Numbered from the stretch's first letter, positions 12,229-24,230 are shown. The stretch: DNA of 64,000 nt from Clusia tigrina (GCA_920105625.2 OV050030.1:173713315-173777314), one strand, 5' to 3'. A program made the numbers and translations. The notes: a model not told the origin generated them from the sequence alone.

Positions 12229-14334
12229 TTGCCAGGAACTTAGGTCATGCGTCTATTTTAAGACATTTTGGGGGTATTTCTGACTCTTTCGATTACATCA
12301 CACCACTCTATGCCTTCAATGGTATATGCAGGATCTCCATTCCCTACAGGATCTCCATTCCTTTTGTTGTTGTTAAATATTTAATTTAACTGACAACCAG
12401 CATTTCGTTTGTATTCCTCCTTCTGCTTGCTGGTCGTTGGCGTGGTGGTTGTTCTGTCGTTGTCCCTCTTGTGCTTCGCTCTCGTTTCTTCGTGTTGTTG
12501 GTGTAAGATTTCCGAGCGAGCGCACTCGGCAAATTCCACCGCTGAGTTCGTGCACTCACCTTCTCTTGTCCGGCATGTATTTGTTGTATTCCTCGTCGCT
12601 GCGTTTTCCCTCGCTCTTTGCAAGCATAGCGCTGATTGGCAAGATCGTTGGCTGTGGTGGTCGGGTTTTTTGTTGTAATTGCTATTATTCCAACTGGTCT
12701 AATATGCTGCTGCTGATCTGCGCTCCTACCACGGCCGCGCTAATTGGTTACAATGCTTGTAGTTCTTTTCGTTAGGTTCTCACTGCAGTTGTTTCGGTTG
12801 GCATTGTGGGCGTTTCCAAGGTGCAATTATTCGGTCTGCTATTCAGGGTGTTTGTGTGTATATAGCGACTCTGTCACCTGTGGTGTGGGCCAAAATTTCC
12901 CACAGAAGATTTTGGTTCTTACATACGGTATCACAAGGTGTCAATTATGGCGTCAGTCCGCCCTTCGTCTGGCCGCCTTACCCACCTACCTACCTAAGTA
13001 TATGCATAGCTGGCACTATATAGCTCGAATACACTTTAGACTCATCTCATCCATTTCGTATCATCACCATCAAGGAAAGAGCAGTTTTTTTACTCCATTT
13101 TGTCATTGTATGTAATGTTTTTCATCTAGGCTTCTCAATCGTGCTGGCTCCAGTAATGTGGGCGGCATGTTTTATGGTGCGTAAATGTCCTATGCAACGA
13201 ATTCATATGGGACAAGGGTAGTGATTTAACCGAAAGATAATGATAGGAAAAGATAGCGATTCGTATAAAGATAGCCCGAACTAATGTTCAACTCTAAAAT
13301 ATGAGTTTACACACAATATATATTAAATTTCTTTGACTCAACTATCAAAGTTTCAGCACAGACAATATACTACAAAGATACTGCATCGTACTCTTCACTC
13401 ATCTATTTGAGTTAAAATGGCGTGGCTGTCTATGTCATAATTATTTAATTCAACGTCCGAAGCTGCTCGGCAATGTTATGTTATTTTTTTCTTTAAATAT
13501 GTTATATTTTTATATCTTTTTTTCTGAATTTGAAATTAGAATGAAAACGAAGTTCAATCAGAACAATTGAAGATGAGGCATTAGTAACAAATACAATATA
13601 GTGCAAATCGTCGTGGCTAGTATCGTAGACCCTCTTACTTTCTGATAAATTAAATACTTAATGCTTAATAAATATGGCTAATAACATACCTAATCAATCA
13701 AAAAGCATATATTTAGGACATAATTTACACATTGCATCTGCAAATAGCTATAACTATGTCCATAATATTCACAAACACTAATTCATAATTTCAAAAGATT
13801 CAATTTTACATAATTTTTGACAAGTAATGTAGTGTCAAATTCGTAATAAGTTTCTTTTCTTAAAAACCGCAAAAAATTCAACAATTTTATAGCCCTGACC
13901 TATGATTGTTAGATTGTACGATATTATACATTGTCATAGTTTTCTTAATGTATTAACAGCGGACCGTTTATAGTGTCTACATGCATTTCAAGCGGCTGTA
14001 GGAAAAGAACCATTCAGCCAAGTCGACTTTGTTAACCCCGTACACATATAATTCAGATATATAATAATTCAAATGTTCGTATTCGGCAGGATATAATATT
14101 AAATGTATTCAGGAACAGCAGATTTAGATTAAGTTTTCCCGAGTTTGAAAGTGCTGTCCCATGTTACAATACATTTGTTACACTGCACCCTTCGCAGTAT
14201 GCGCGCACTGTGCAATGATTTGTTTAGCAACGAGTCAGAATAGAACTTTCGCAAATTTTCGGGTCTAGTCATATTGTGGTCTGTGTCATAAATCTGAAGA
14301 CAACTGCCAGCTTGAATTTGGGTTGGCGTTGTAA
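12229..14334. other. No recognised gene; probably old repeat debris
   Basis: The part around 12370-12900 is richer in GC and CA/TG words and has a short direct repeat (aggatctccattcc at about 12329 and 12346). From 13130 it is AT-rich. I saw no coding motif, TIR pair or LTR. Open stretches on either strand at 12380-12780 are short and low-complexity. The segment ends exactly where the Gypsy LTR begins. Confidence 0.5.
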
Positions 14335-14846
14335 TGGGGTTGTGTCCTCGCTGCTCGTCGTGGGACGTCCTTTTCGTGAAACTCGTCCTGGGCGCGCGTG
14401 TACCTGAAACCCTAAACCACATTGTATCAAATAAAACTCACAGACACTTTTCGATTAGAAGTCAAAATCACAAGAAGTTTATTCTTACAAATACTAAATC
14501 TTATATACTATTTCTTAACACTTATCTCAGTCTGTGAACTGACCTTTCTGGTGTTCCAGTTCCGCACCTGCTAATTGGTGTCAGTTGGTCAAGCCAACTG
14601 ACCTACTACAAAAGTGGCGACGGTGCATTACGCTGCCCTCGTCGACTCGACTGCGGAACTGTAATACCCTAAAAGTTTACATAGTAACATTACACAAACC
14701 ATTTTAGCTTAAAACACTTAGACCCCAAAAGTATGTCTTACTGTTAAACAATTTTAGCACATGCTAATCCCACAGAGTGTGGCATCTATTAGGAGTCGAT
14801 GCTGTGAGTCAACTACACGTAGGTAGCTTGGTTCTAACTCACAACA
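14335..14846 (-). mobile_element. Ty3/Gypsy 3' LTR (512 bp), outer edge of copy B
   Basis: Starts TGGGGTTGTG and ends CTCACAACA on the plus strand, so on the coding (minus) strand it runs TGTTGTGAG...CAACCCCA, with TG...CA ends. A purine tract lies next to it at 14847-14862. It has the same length as, and by eye about ten differences from, the LTR at 42469-42980. Bases outside the two LTRs (gtaa at 14331-14334, ttgg after 42980) do not match, so the two are not a simple LTR pair of one insertion. Confidence 0.88.
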
Positions 14847-14862
14847 TCCCTCCCCTCTTTCT
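14847..14862 (-). promoter_or_regulatory. Polypurine tract of Gypsy copy B
   Basis: On the minus strand a run of A and G (AGAAAGAGGGGAGGGA) directly precedes the LTR. This is where plus-strand DNA synthesis is primed in LTR retroelements. The same tract sits at 32255-32270 in copy C. Confidence 0.8.
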
Positions 14863-17533
14863 AAAAGAAGTCAGTGCAACTAACTTCTAATGAATTTTTA
14901 CAATATTTTTTCTTTTTTCCGCACTTTAGACAATCCGTGCATTTTCTTAAACCTATAGTATATAGATATAATGTGTTTTAGTTGTTCTTTTTTCAAATCG
15001 CCTTTTTTATTTTGGGTTCTTTTTATTTCCTTTCTTATTCTTTTCTTTATGCTATTGTGTTTTTTTTTTACTTCTTCCTTTATAGTTTTTCTTTTCTCTA
15101 TTCCATATATTTTGATTTTTCATCTCTATTTTTTTCCTCTTTTTTTTCTTCTCTTTTTGTTTTAGTTATATCCCCTTTTTATGTTTGGTCCTTCATCGAC
15201 TCTTTTCTCACTGGCGTATATACAAACAAAATTACAAACTAATTACATATTTAGCTACGCTTCTTATAAATACGGTCCTCTGCAATTGTGGGTCCTGGTA
15301 ACGTCCGTCTTGTGAGAGTGAAGTCCCTCGATGAACTCTGCATACCCCTCCCTTCTTTCTGGACCGGTACGTACAAAGATGTTATAGCTTGGTGATCTGG
15401 TTTGCCATTAAAACTTTGCTTTTAGTGGCCTTCTTCTTTCCATTTATACAGCGTGCCCCACGGCTGTAGGTGGTACTGCCTCTGCTTATAGTATTCAACT
15501 TCTAAAAAACATTCGGAATACATGATAGATTCCAATACACCTTCTTACTTTGCAGCAATGCGTTTTATGGTGGAAGTGTTTCTCTTGAGCTTCATCATAA
15601 TGGTATTTGACATCGTTTGGCTTTGATGTGGAGACAATCGGTATTTCTCTGAGACACACATTTAATGACGTAATTTGTGTACTCTGATCGGTAACCAGTC
15701 TCTGTGTCCTCTTGTATTAAATCATATTTCATATGTAAATCACATTTCATATGTTCATACTCTAGATTGGACATATACTTCAATGAAGCAATTAACTTCC
15801 GTGAGCCAAATTTCCTCTGCTTATTATATTTGGTGGTGGTTTCAGTCACCCACCTTAAGCTTTTACCCATCTTCAACTTATCCAAAATCGATTCTGTTGA
15901 GACTGTGATACACTGGGTGGACATTGTAATATAAAACTGTCCAATGCAAAATATGACTCCGCAAGGAAACTTGTTCATTCTTCGTTGCTTGGCAATAACT
16001 CATCCACAACGCGTTCAAATGCTGCGGCCATATCCCGTTTCGCAAAGAAAAATAACTCCGTCACCATTCATCCCCAATCCAATATATTGGCATCCTTGCG
16101 GTCACAACCGGATTCCCAAACCTTGGATAGCTGCCAGAAATCCCTGTTTTTCAAAAACGCATCTTTCCGAATACTACGTTTGTCCTTTAGTCCGCACCGT
16201 CTTCCGATATCCGCTGTTCCCGGAACTTCCTGCTTCGCTTCACATCATCAGAGCTATATAGAGAACACCTATAATAATTTTCTTAATTTTCTAGTATACA
16301 TTTTAGTTTGATATTTCTTCTATGTTTAATTTTTGTCGAACATTTCATAAGTCAATTTAATAAATGAATTTCAAAATTATATAATATTTAAATAAATACA
16401 CTATATGTACTATATATACTCTTGGGTATAATTTTCCAATTTAGTATGATTTTTGTTTTTTTTTATTATAACACTTATTTCATTACAAATTTATATTTTA
16501 AATAATTAATTTTTGTAACTCTAATTATTTTCTAAACTACTTTTGTTTCTAATGTGAACTTTGCACAGATTATAATTTTTTTATTTATAACTTTTCTTAA
16601 ACATACGCTATATATTAAAAAAAAAACAATATTTCTATAACATGCTTATTCTATAATTGAATGCTAAATCATTAATTTTGCATCCACTCGTCTTTTCCCC
16701 CTACATTCTTGGATTCGCTACTGCATCCTAGAGGAAAAGAGGACCGGACTATGTGTTTTCATAACCATATAGGGCATTAGTTTCGCTTCGATTAATTTTT
16801 CGTGCTCTTTTTCAATACGTGAGTTATCACTCATTTCAGTTTTGAACCAATTCTTTGGTCCTCCGACTAAAACCAGATTATAGAAAATAATCCCGTTTGT
16901 GTCAAAACTTTGTCCATTGCAAACTATATCTTTCATCGCATACAATTACTTTTTATTTAAATTTACTTCTAGCCTGATATGTATACTCGTAAATCCATTA
17001 ACGATTCTATTTTCCATCCTGTAATTAGCTCGTATATGAATTCATACATACATTCAAGACATTATTTTATCAATTAACCTATACACATTTTCCTTTAATA
17101 ACCTTTCTTCATTTTCCCATACACTAAATTCTTAATTAATAAACAGAAAAAAGATTTGTATATTCACAAATGCCTTTCGTTGCCCCCTCTTTCTTTTTCT
17201 CTATTCTTATATTTTTATTAGCGTTCATTTTTGTTTTCTACTTCTTTTTTATATTATTTCAAGTTAAGTTTCATATTACTTACCCAAGACTGTCTTATTA
17301 TTTTATTTTATTTTTTAATTACGTGCAATGAACCCGTTTATTATTATTTAATATGTAACAGAAAAAAATATTTTTCTCTACTGTCTTCATTCGGCAATAG
17401 TGCGTAATAAGCAGTTTTTCATTACGTCAATTATACTGGCTCGATTTTAAGTGGCAAACTTCCACTGGCATTGACTTTGAACGTCAGAACCGTGCTATTT
17501 GATATACTTACGCGACACTGTTAACACATGTCT
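14863..17533 (-). other. Gypsy copy B 3' region between pol and LTR, decayed
   Basis: About 2.7 kb separate the integrase end from the purine tract. It is clearly homologous to 32271-35005 in copy C, with many small indels. It holds a pyrimidine-rich tract (about 14970-15170), then short open pieces on the minus strand (15595-15978 and 16718-16945) that are not kept intact in copy C. An env-like third ORF would lie here in errantivirus-type elements. I see no fusion-peptide, furin-site or membrane pattern I would defend, so I leave it as decayed 3' sequence of unknown coding content. Confidence 0.6.
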
Positions 17534-17711
17534 TTAGTTGTGTGGTCTTGTATGGAATAATTTCAACAAATTATTGTGCAGTTTTTTATTTTTTCCCTTA
17601 ATCGTTACGACTGTTGTAACTGGGCTTCGGATCTCTGCTACTACATACGGACCTATCCACACAGGTGAGAATTTGTTTCTCCTAGCCTGATTCTTCATTA
17701 GTACTTGATCA
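17534..17711 (-). pseudogene. Gypsy copy B integrase C-terminus (GPY/F region)
   Basis: Reads VGDQVLMKNQ, then FSPVWIGPYVVAEI, the GPY/F motif of Ty3/Gypsy integrases, which helps bind DNA ends and form multimers. It ends with a stop at 17534. Its upstream side is broken at 17716 by the BEL LTR, so the rest of the integrase is displaced: the missing part is at 24231-24983 on the other strand. It matches 35006-35188 in copy C almost residue for residue. Confidence 0.85.
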
Positions 17712-17716
17712 CCCAC
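17712..17716. repeat. Target-site duplication CCCAC (left copy) of the BEL insertion
   Basis: CCCAC directly precedes the 5' LTR. Its partner is GTGGG at 24984-24988, directly beside the right-arm LTR, in inverted orientation. In the uninterrupted Gypsy copy C the site reads cacccacgttc near 35181-35191, which confirms the empty site. A 5-bp duplication is usual for BEL/Pao. Confidence 0.85.
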
Positions 17717-18287
17717 TGTACCAAATGCAACCATGCGTTTGAGTTTTCGCACATAGCGAAAATAGGTTCAACGAGTATTTTAAAGTTTAGTTCGTTTCTG
17801 ACGATGGAGCTGTGCGGTTGTACCAATGGAGCAGCACGAGAGAGCACAAGGAGCAGTGCGGTTGTGATGTGCAGTGCACAAATATATAAGAGCAATCTAT
17901 GTGCAGGGAGCTGAGCCAGGAGAGCGGTGCAGAGCAGAGGATCCTAGAGCAGGAGCCTATACAGAGCCTATACACAAGAGCAAGTATGAGCGGTGCCACA
18001 GGTATTCTTAGAGCAAATTTATGTAGACATATATTCGATGAATATATGTGTTTCAATATATATTTATATACATGTATATCTGTATGTGCTAGTAATGTAT
18101 TGTATTGTGCGTCCAATTATATTTTGTATGCATGCATCACATACATAATTTCCAGTAATCTGTTGAGCTCAGTTAAGTAAAAATAAAAAGTGGTTTTTTC
18201 ATAAGCTTTTTCCACATAAACAGATTGGGTTCTTTTTCCATTGAATTGCTGTAAGTATTGCCATAGTTTCATTGTCGATTCGATACA
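17717..18287 (+). mobile_element. BEL/Pao 5' LTR (571 bp), left arm
   Basis: Runs from TGTACCAAATGC to CGATTCGATACA. The right end is set by comparison with 24989-25559 and by the internal motif TTGGTCCATGTCGAGCCGG that follows, close to the TTGGTCC...TCGAGCCGG start of BEL/roo internal regions. It is flanked on the left by CCCAC. Open frames of about 100 codons on both strands recur in every LTR copy only because the LTR is repeated; I do not call them genes. Confidence 0.87.
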
Positions 18288-19182
18288 TTGGTCCATGTCG
18301 AGCCGGATCGTACCAATGATCTATGCATTACAGCAAGTATGGTGCGATGCATGTAAATATGTACATGGACTTACAGTATTAAGTAGCGCTATAAGTAATT
18401 ATGTGCTAAATGAAATTGCGGCTTTAATTTAAGCATTCATTTGAGATGACGTCAGAGCTATGTAAAAGCAGATCGCATATACATGCGTATGTTTGTAGTT
18501 TTAAGTAGCTATATACATATATTAAGTGCAAAACTTAATTGCGCCTTTATTTTAAGCAATCCTATGAAATCACGCCAGACTCTATGTAAACGCAGATCGT
18601 ATATGCATGTATGTATGTATGTATGTGCGATTGTGTTCTGGCAGGGTAGGTAATAGATATTTCTTTCCTTTGAATTCCTTTGTTCCGTTGTGCCTGCGGG
18701 AAGGAAAAAGAGCGCAAGCGCAACGCGCTAGAGGAGCATCAATTGCTGAATGCGCAATACGCATTCGAAACATATAATACGGTATGTGAGCAGAGCGAAG
18801 AGAGCACAGGCAGGTACAGAAAGAAATAGACAAAATTTCAAGAAAGAAGTAAATTATAGAACAATATAATAATAAGGTAAAATACAGTCCACGGAGTTAT
18901 AGGAGCAGATCCAATACTGCAAAGCTAAAAAAAAAAATAAAATAAAAAATAATAATAAACCAAGGGCGTATGTACTCAAAGCACATACGACAAATTGGTA
19001 CAGTGCATTTGGGCTTGAGCAAAAAAAATAAAATCATGAAAGCTAAAAGAATTTAGGGGTGTGCAGAGAATATGCGTAGGCAAGCACTATGCGACGCAGC
19101 CATAGAGATGCGCAGTATGCTGCGCTATGGCTGCCGCCTTGCTGGCGTGTCTGCGTGACCGCGTGCTCGGTGCTGAAAGTTT
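18288..19182 (+). other. BEL/Pao 5' leader, left arm
   Basis: Untranslated leader after the 5' LTR, absent from the right arm. It holds a diverged tandem duplication (about 18411-18490 and 18533-18613, offset about 122 bp), a short (ATGT)n run near 18607-18630, and A-rich stretches at 18910-18960 and 19020-19035. No coding frame was recognised. Confidence 0.6.
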
Positions 19183-19935
19183 TGTGCAAATGAGCGAATA
19201 AACCAGTGCGGTTATTCGACTCAAAATTCAAATACGAGCGAGCGAAAATTCTGTGGAAATGCGCGGTTATTCGCCTCAAAATTCAAATATGCGCGAGCGA
19301 AAATTCTGTGCAAATGAGCGAATAAACCAATGCTGTTATTTGTCTCAAACTTTAAATATGAGCGAGCGAAAATTATGGGAAATGAGCGGTTATTCGTCTC
19401 AAAATTCAAATATGAGCGAGCGAAAATTCTGTGCAAATGAGCGAATAAACCAGTGCGGTTATTCGACTCAAAATTTAGTTATGAGCGAGCGAAAATTATG
19501 TGCAAATGAGCGAATAAACCAGTGCGGTTATTCGTCTCAAAATTTAAAAATTGAGCGAGCATTGGTGCAAATAATTTCGTGCTAGTGAGCGAATTAACCA
19601 ATGTGTTTATTCGGCTCAAAATTATATAAGAGCGAGCATTGGTGCAAATAATTTCGTGCTAGTGAGTGAATTAACCAATGTGGCTATTCGGCTCAAAATT
19701 ATATAAAAGCGAGCATTGGTGCAAATAATTTCGTGCTAGTGAGCGAATTAACCAATGTGGTTATTCGGCTCAAAAAATTATATAAGAGCGAGCATTGATG
19801 GAAATAATTTCGTTCTAGTGAGCGAATTAACGAATGTGGTTATTCGGCTCAGGAAAATAAATAAGAGCGTGCTTTAGTGCTGAGATTGTGAGCTAAGTGG
19901 GTGAATAAACCAGTGCGGTTACTCGACTCAAACAA
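19183..19935 (+). repeat. 69-bp-type minisatellite in BEL leader, left arm
   Basis: Tandem units built around GAGCGAATAAACCAGTGCGG and TTATTCGACTCAAAATT. The first part has units of about 69 bp plus shortened ones; from about 19560 the units become about 77 bp with ATTATATAAGAGCGAGC in place of the middle. Nine clear starts of the gagcgaat-aacca word were counted. Because 69 is a multiple of three, one frame stays open for several units, repeating ERKFCANERINQCGYS. I read this as repeat structure, not as a gene. The right arm carries a shorter array. Confidence 0.85.
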
Positions 19936-20083
19936 TTTTAAAGCACAAATATGCAGTGTTGGCACGTCCGCAGAAGGAACAAGGAGGAAACAGTTATTTC
20001 TTCTTTCAAATTAGTTAATTTTTCTTCTTTTCAACAACAACAGAGCAACAGTAACAGAGAAAAATAACAGAGCAACGACGAAG

Positions 20084-21127
20084 ATGAGCTACTGGCAACA
20101 CCAGTCGGCCTACAAAGCCATCCGAAGAGCAGCAGCACGTCAAAGCTGACGAGTTTGGGCGACTAGGGCTTGATGAAGCCAAGGTGCGTTTGAATCGTTT
20201 GGAGCAACAGTGGGAGCGTTTTAATGAGCTCCATGAGGAGTTAGCATCCCGAGCGAAGCGCGACGAGAGCGCCGATCTAGACAGATCGATGGAGCGAGCA
20301 GAGCAGCGGTACTTCGGGGCGAGCGGTGCTCTGAAGGGTAAAACTGAGCAACTGGGCCCGGCAAGGAGCGTAGAGCAGAGTGCAAAGGAGCCGATCTCAG
20401 TGCAGCTGACCATGTCGTTCCAGCAGCAAGACCTCCAGAACACTTGGGGTAGTTTGACGGCAGCTTGACCAAGTGGCACCGTTTTTCGCGATTGGTTCGT
20501 CGCTGCGGTGCATAGCAATGAGCAAATAGCGGCCTCTTACAAATTCTCATATTTTAAGAAGTCACTCACCCATAAGGCAGCTCGCACGTTGGGTGATTTG
20601 GAGCTGACTGACAACGGGTACAATGAAGTGGGAGAGCGGCTCAACCAAATATATGACCGCAAGTACCCGGTATGCCTTCCTGGAGGAGCATGCCTCTGCT
20701 CTACCAGCACGGGAAGCCAGGCGAGCGCATCAATTGGAGCACTGGCGCGATCGAGCAACGGGCGCAGTACCCAAGAGCAGGGAGAGAATGGGGCACGGTG
20801 TGAGTGCAACAGGAGCAGCACCGATACGAGCAAGCCAAGACAAGCTATGCGAGATATGCAGCGCAGATCGCTCAGTGTCCACACATGTCACTCAATTTGA
20901 GAGCTAGGCAAGAGCTAGTTGGCAAACGCAACCTGTGCTACAACTGCCTGAAGAAGGGGCATAAGGCGTCGGAGTGCTTTGCGGGGCCATTTTTGTGGTG
21001 CCCAGGGGCGCAGAAGCACAATAGCGTGCTAAGTGCAAAAAGGGAGCCACAGCAGCAGGTGTTGGTGGCACAGCAGCCAAAGCGGGGAGCCGCCGCGACA
21101 ATAATGCCGAAGGTTAAGAGCGACTGA
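20084..21127 (+). pseudogene. BEL/Pao gag, left arm, broken
   Basis: Capsid/nucleocapsid gene of the BEL element. Coding resemblance begins near 20130 (EEQQHVKADEFGRLGL), with RLNRLEQQWERFNELHEEL from 20187. The frame stops at TGA 20466-20468. It continues in a shifted frame with RDWFVAAVHSNEQ, SYFKKSLTHKAARTLG and RLNQIYDRKYPVC, typical BEL gag blocks. A third frame carries LCYNCLKKGHKASEC (CX2CX4HX4C) at about 20930-20980 and ends at 21127. The same stop and shifts are present in the right arm (28646-29695). The true start is unclear because the ATG near 20083 leads into a stop within 25 codons. Confidence 0.82.
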
Positions 21128-21299
21128 CGGTACAGCAACCTTGCAAAACGCGCAAGGGTAGCAGAGCCTGGGCGAAGTACTAGTTTCAAGAGCTTTTTAA
21201 ACCTAAAATTTAAAAAACATAGTAGAGAACTAAAAAAAAAAAAAAAGCGGGAAATTCCTAATTGTGCAACTTACTATAAGTCTTCTCAATATAATTTAG

Positions 21300-23595
21300 A
21301 GATTCATGAGGCATTGTCACCAACAGTTATGGTGCGTGTCGAGATTGCAGGAATGCTATATGGGCTAGTGCGAGCACTTATGGACACTGGAGCGAAGCCA
21401 AATTTAAAGAGTGCCGAATTCCGGCGAAAGTACCAGTTCCCAGTACGATCACAGAGCAGCAAAATGTTAGGAATATAAGGTAAATCATTTGACATAAGGC
21501 ACAAGTTTGAGTGCCAAGGTGTTTTCCTGTTACCCTATGAAGAGCGAAAACGATTATTTAGAGACAGAGACAGTTTTGGGTGCTACCAAGAGAATGTAAC
21601 TAGTGCCCAGTTTTGCCAGCAAGATATTTAGTGAAGATACCCATGCATTCTAAGAATGAGGGTTTATGGGCGGATCCTGAGTTTTGGAAGGCGAGACCAG
21701 TCGAGCTACTGTTAGGAGCAAATATGGTGGCCAGAGCCATTCGGGCGATAATGCCAAATCAAGGCATTGCCATATATGAAAGCATGTTTGGGCAAGTCAT
21801 TTTCGGGGCACAACCCTGTGAGAGAGATGAGGAGCAGGAAGTGGAGCAAAAATTGATGGAGACTTATTCTAGAGATGAAACAGGGCGTTTTATTGTGACA
21901 ATTCCAGTGAAAGAGACGGTGCAAGGTTTAGGCACTTCAAAAGCAATAGCATTGCGCAGGTTTATGTACTTGGAGCGGAGATTAGAGAAAGACTCAGAGC
22001 TGAGAGAGCAATACGTAGAATTCATAGGTTACGTAAATCAGAAATCAGATGGCCAGCCAACATTTTTGAGCCGGAAAAACCAACTGAAGGGCTTAACGAG
22101 CTAGGAGCGTATCACGTGACATATTCACGCGAGTTTTTGCAAATATTCATAGCGAGCAGGGGCAAGAGCATGGCGCTGATTGACTATGCGCGAAGTCTAG
22201 AGAAGAGCATCAACATATTGAGCTACATCATCAGGTTTGTGCGTAGAGCAAGGCAGAGAAAGAGGAGGCGCAGATCTCGGCAGAACAACCGAATAGTGCA
22301 ACCGCCAACAGTGGAGGAGAAATATGAAGCAATTCCTGCTGAAGCAGGCGCAGGAGAGATATTTCAGACAAGAGATAGACAAACTAAGACAGATTGGGCA
22401 GGTGCAAGAAGGGAGCAAAACTAGTGCATTGAATCCAATAATGGACAGCAAGGGCCTATTGAGAGTGGGCGGACGATTGGCGAGATCAGAAGAAGCCTAT
22501 GAGATGATGCATCCGGTGGTAGTGAAGGATGGTTCTCGAACAGCATGGCTGATACTGGATCACGTTCATCGTATGACTTGGCATGGTGCTGTGCAAGTGA
22601 TGATGCAATTCATCAGACAAAAGTTTTGGATTCCAAAACTACGGAGCCAATTAAGAGCTTTCCTCCACAAGTGCGTGGTGTCTGAATTGCCAGGCGATAG
22701 GGTGTAAGTTGGTAAGCCTTTTCTACATACAGGTATTGATCACGCAGGTCCTTTTAGAGCAAAGGGACTGGAAAGAGCAGGAGAGCGAATGAGGGAGCGT
22801 AAGTGCTGGGTGGCTATATTTGTTTGCCTAAAAACAAAGGCCATTCATATTGACATTGTTTTTGATTTAACCTCTATTGCTTGTTATGAGCGCTTTATTT
22901 GCAGAAGAGGGAGATGTGAGCGAATATACAGTGACAATGGTACATCATTTGTAGGGGCGGCAAGAGAGCTGAGAAGAGCACGAGAGAGCTGGCAAGTAAG
23001 AGATGTTTTTGAGCATTTGAGCAACAAGGGGACAGAATGGATATTCATGACGCCGGCAGCACCGCATCATGGCGGAATATATGAAGCTGCTGTGAAGTCA
23101 ATGAAGTACTACCTCACGCCCATTGCTGAGCAAAAGATTTGAACACAAGAGCAGCTATCTACCCTCCTAGTAGAGATAGAAGCAATTTTGAACTCAAGGT
23201 CTTCGACACCTTTGAGTGATGATGCGAAAGATATTCAGGCCTTGACGCCAGGGCATTTTTTGATAGGGGAGCCATTGATCATTCCCTTACCATTCGTGAG
23301 CGAGCAGCAGTCAAACATGAAAGGAGCAAGTTTATGGAGAGCACGTCAGAAAATGATTGAGCATTTCTGGAAGAGATGGAGAGAGGAATATTTGACGGCG
23401 CTGCAAGAGCGTAAAAAATTGCGCAGAGAACGAGAGCCAATGAGCCTGGATCAATTAGCGCTGATCAAGAGTGAACTTTTTCCACCAGCGCAATGGGCTT
23501 TGGGCAGAATTAGTGAGCTAATAAGGAGCCGAGATGGTCTAATACGTTCAGTCATTGTGCAGACGGCCACAAACCGTCTGACAAGGCCTGTTTAG
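21300..23595 (+). pseudogene. BEL/Pao pol, left arm, RT core and RNase H deleted
   Basis: Protease: RALMDTGAKPN at about 21366, with the DTG active-site triplet. Then the pre-RT segment VKIPMHSKNEGLW...FGAQPC and ALRRFMYLERRL to YVEFI at about 22024. The next residues (GYVNQKSDGQP) belong far downstream, so the RT palm and RNase H-like region are gone. 22116-22707 is linker and integrase N-terminus with a damaged His/Cys finger. The integrase core keeps its acidic residues: GIDHAGPF near 22735, YSDNGTSFVGA near 22929 and HHGGIYEAAVKS near 23068. 23188-23595 carries the C-terminal region (TPGHFLIGEPL), ending in a stop. Compared with the right arm it lacks a further about 527 bp. Confidence 0.82.
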
Positions 23596-23684
23596 AAGAT
23601 ATATGTGCTTCCAATTGCACCGAGCGAATAGAGGGCGGCTTTATGAAAGCAAGGACAGGAGGTCCTTCTCTTGCTCGCGGGGAC

Positions 23685-24191
23685 TGTATCAAATGCAACC
23701 ATGCGTTTGAGTTTTCGCACATAGCGAAAATAGGTTCAACGAGTATTTTAAAGTTTAGTTCGTTTCTGACGATGGAGCTGTGCGGTTGTGCCAATGGAGC
23801 AGCACGATAGAGCACAAGGAGCAGTGCGGTTGTGATGTGCAGTGCACAAATATATAAGTGCAATCTATGTGCAGGGAGCTGAGCCAGGAGAGCGGTGCAG
23901 AGCAGAGGATCCTAGAGCAGGAGCCTATACAGAGCCTATACACAAGAGCTAGTATGAGCGGTGCCACAGGTAATCTTAGAGCAAATTTATGTAGACATAT
24001 ATTCGATGAATATATGTGTTTCAATATATATTTATATACATGTATATCTGTATGTTCTAGTAATGTATTGTATTGTGCATCCAATTATATTTTGTACGCA
24101 TGCATCACATACATAATTCCCAGTAATCTGTTGAGCTCAGTTAAGTAAAAATAAAAAGTGGTTTTTTCATAAGCTTTTTCCACATAAACAG
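23685..24191 (+). mobile_element. BEL/Pao 3' LTR, left arm, truncated (507 of 571 bp)
   Basis: Begins TGTATCAAATGC right after the pol end and is nearly identical to 17717-18223, but stops at ...CATAAACAG and goes straight into Gypsy sequence (TTGGTCGGTC). The last 64 bp present in the other LTRs are missing. This cut end is the inner edge of the left arm of the inverted duplication; the mirror position in the right arm is about 25053. Confidence 0.87.
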
Positions 24192-24230
24192 TTGGTCGGT
24201 CATTACCGACTTCCCCTAGTGACAATACTG
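24192..24230 (-). pseudogene. Gypsy RNase H sliver
   Basis: Thirty-nine bases match the minus-strand Gypsy pol at about 36507-36545 (cattaccgacttcccc...tgacaatactg). They lie between the truncated BEL LTR and an oppositely oriented integrase piece. The junction at 24229-24232 shares about three bases (TGC) between the two Gypsy parts, as at a microhomology join. Confidence 0.75.

Noticed and set aside
12381..12775. Overlapping open frames on both strands near 12400-12775
   Set aside because: Short, low-complexity and mutually overlapping, with no recognised domain or start context.
14971..15242. Phe/Leu/Ser-rich frames that look like membrane proteins (also at 32406-32707)
   Set aside because: They are translations of a pyrimidine-rich tract in the Gypsy 3' region; composition alone explains them.
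15595..16945. env-like gene in the Gypsy 3' region
   Set aside because: Short frames are not conserved in the second copy, and no signal peptide, cleavage site or membrane anchor is evident.
17787..18116. A 109-codon minus-strand frame and a similar plus-strand frame, repeated at 23755-24148 and 25096-25489
   Set aside because: They occur only inside the three BEL LTR copies and are near identical because the LTR is. They have no domain and lie on both strands at once.
19183..19935. CRISPR-like appearance of the repeated units
   Set aside because: Units are contiguous 69-77 bp repeats without unique spacers, inside a retrotransposon of a eukaryote: a minisatellite.
20015..20518. Ser/Arg/Cys-rich frame antisense to BEL gag (mirror at 29255-29758)
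   Set aside because: Shadow of gag on the opposite strand; no independent motif.
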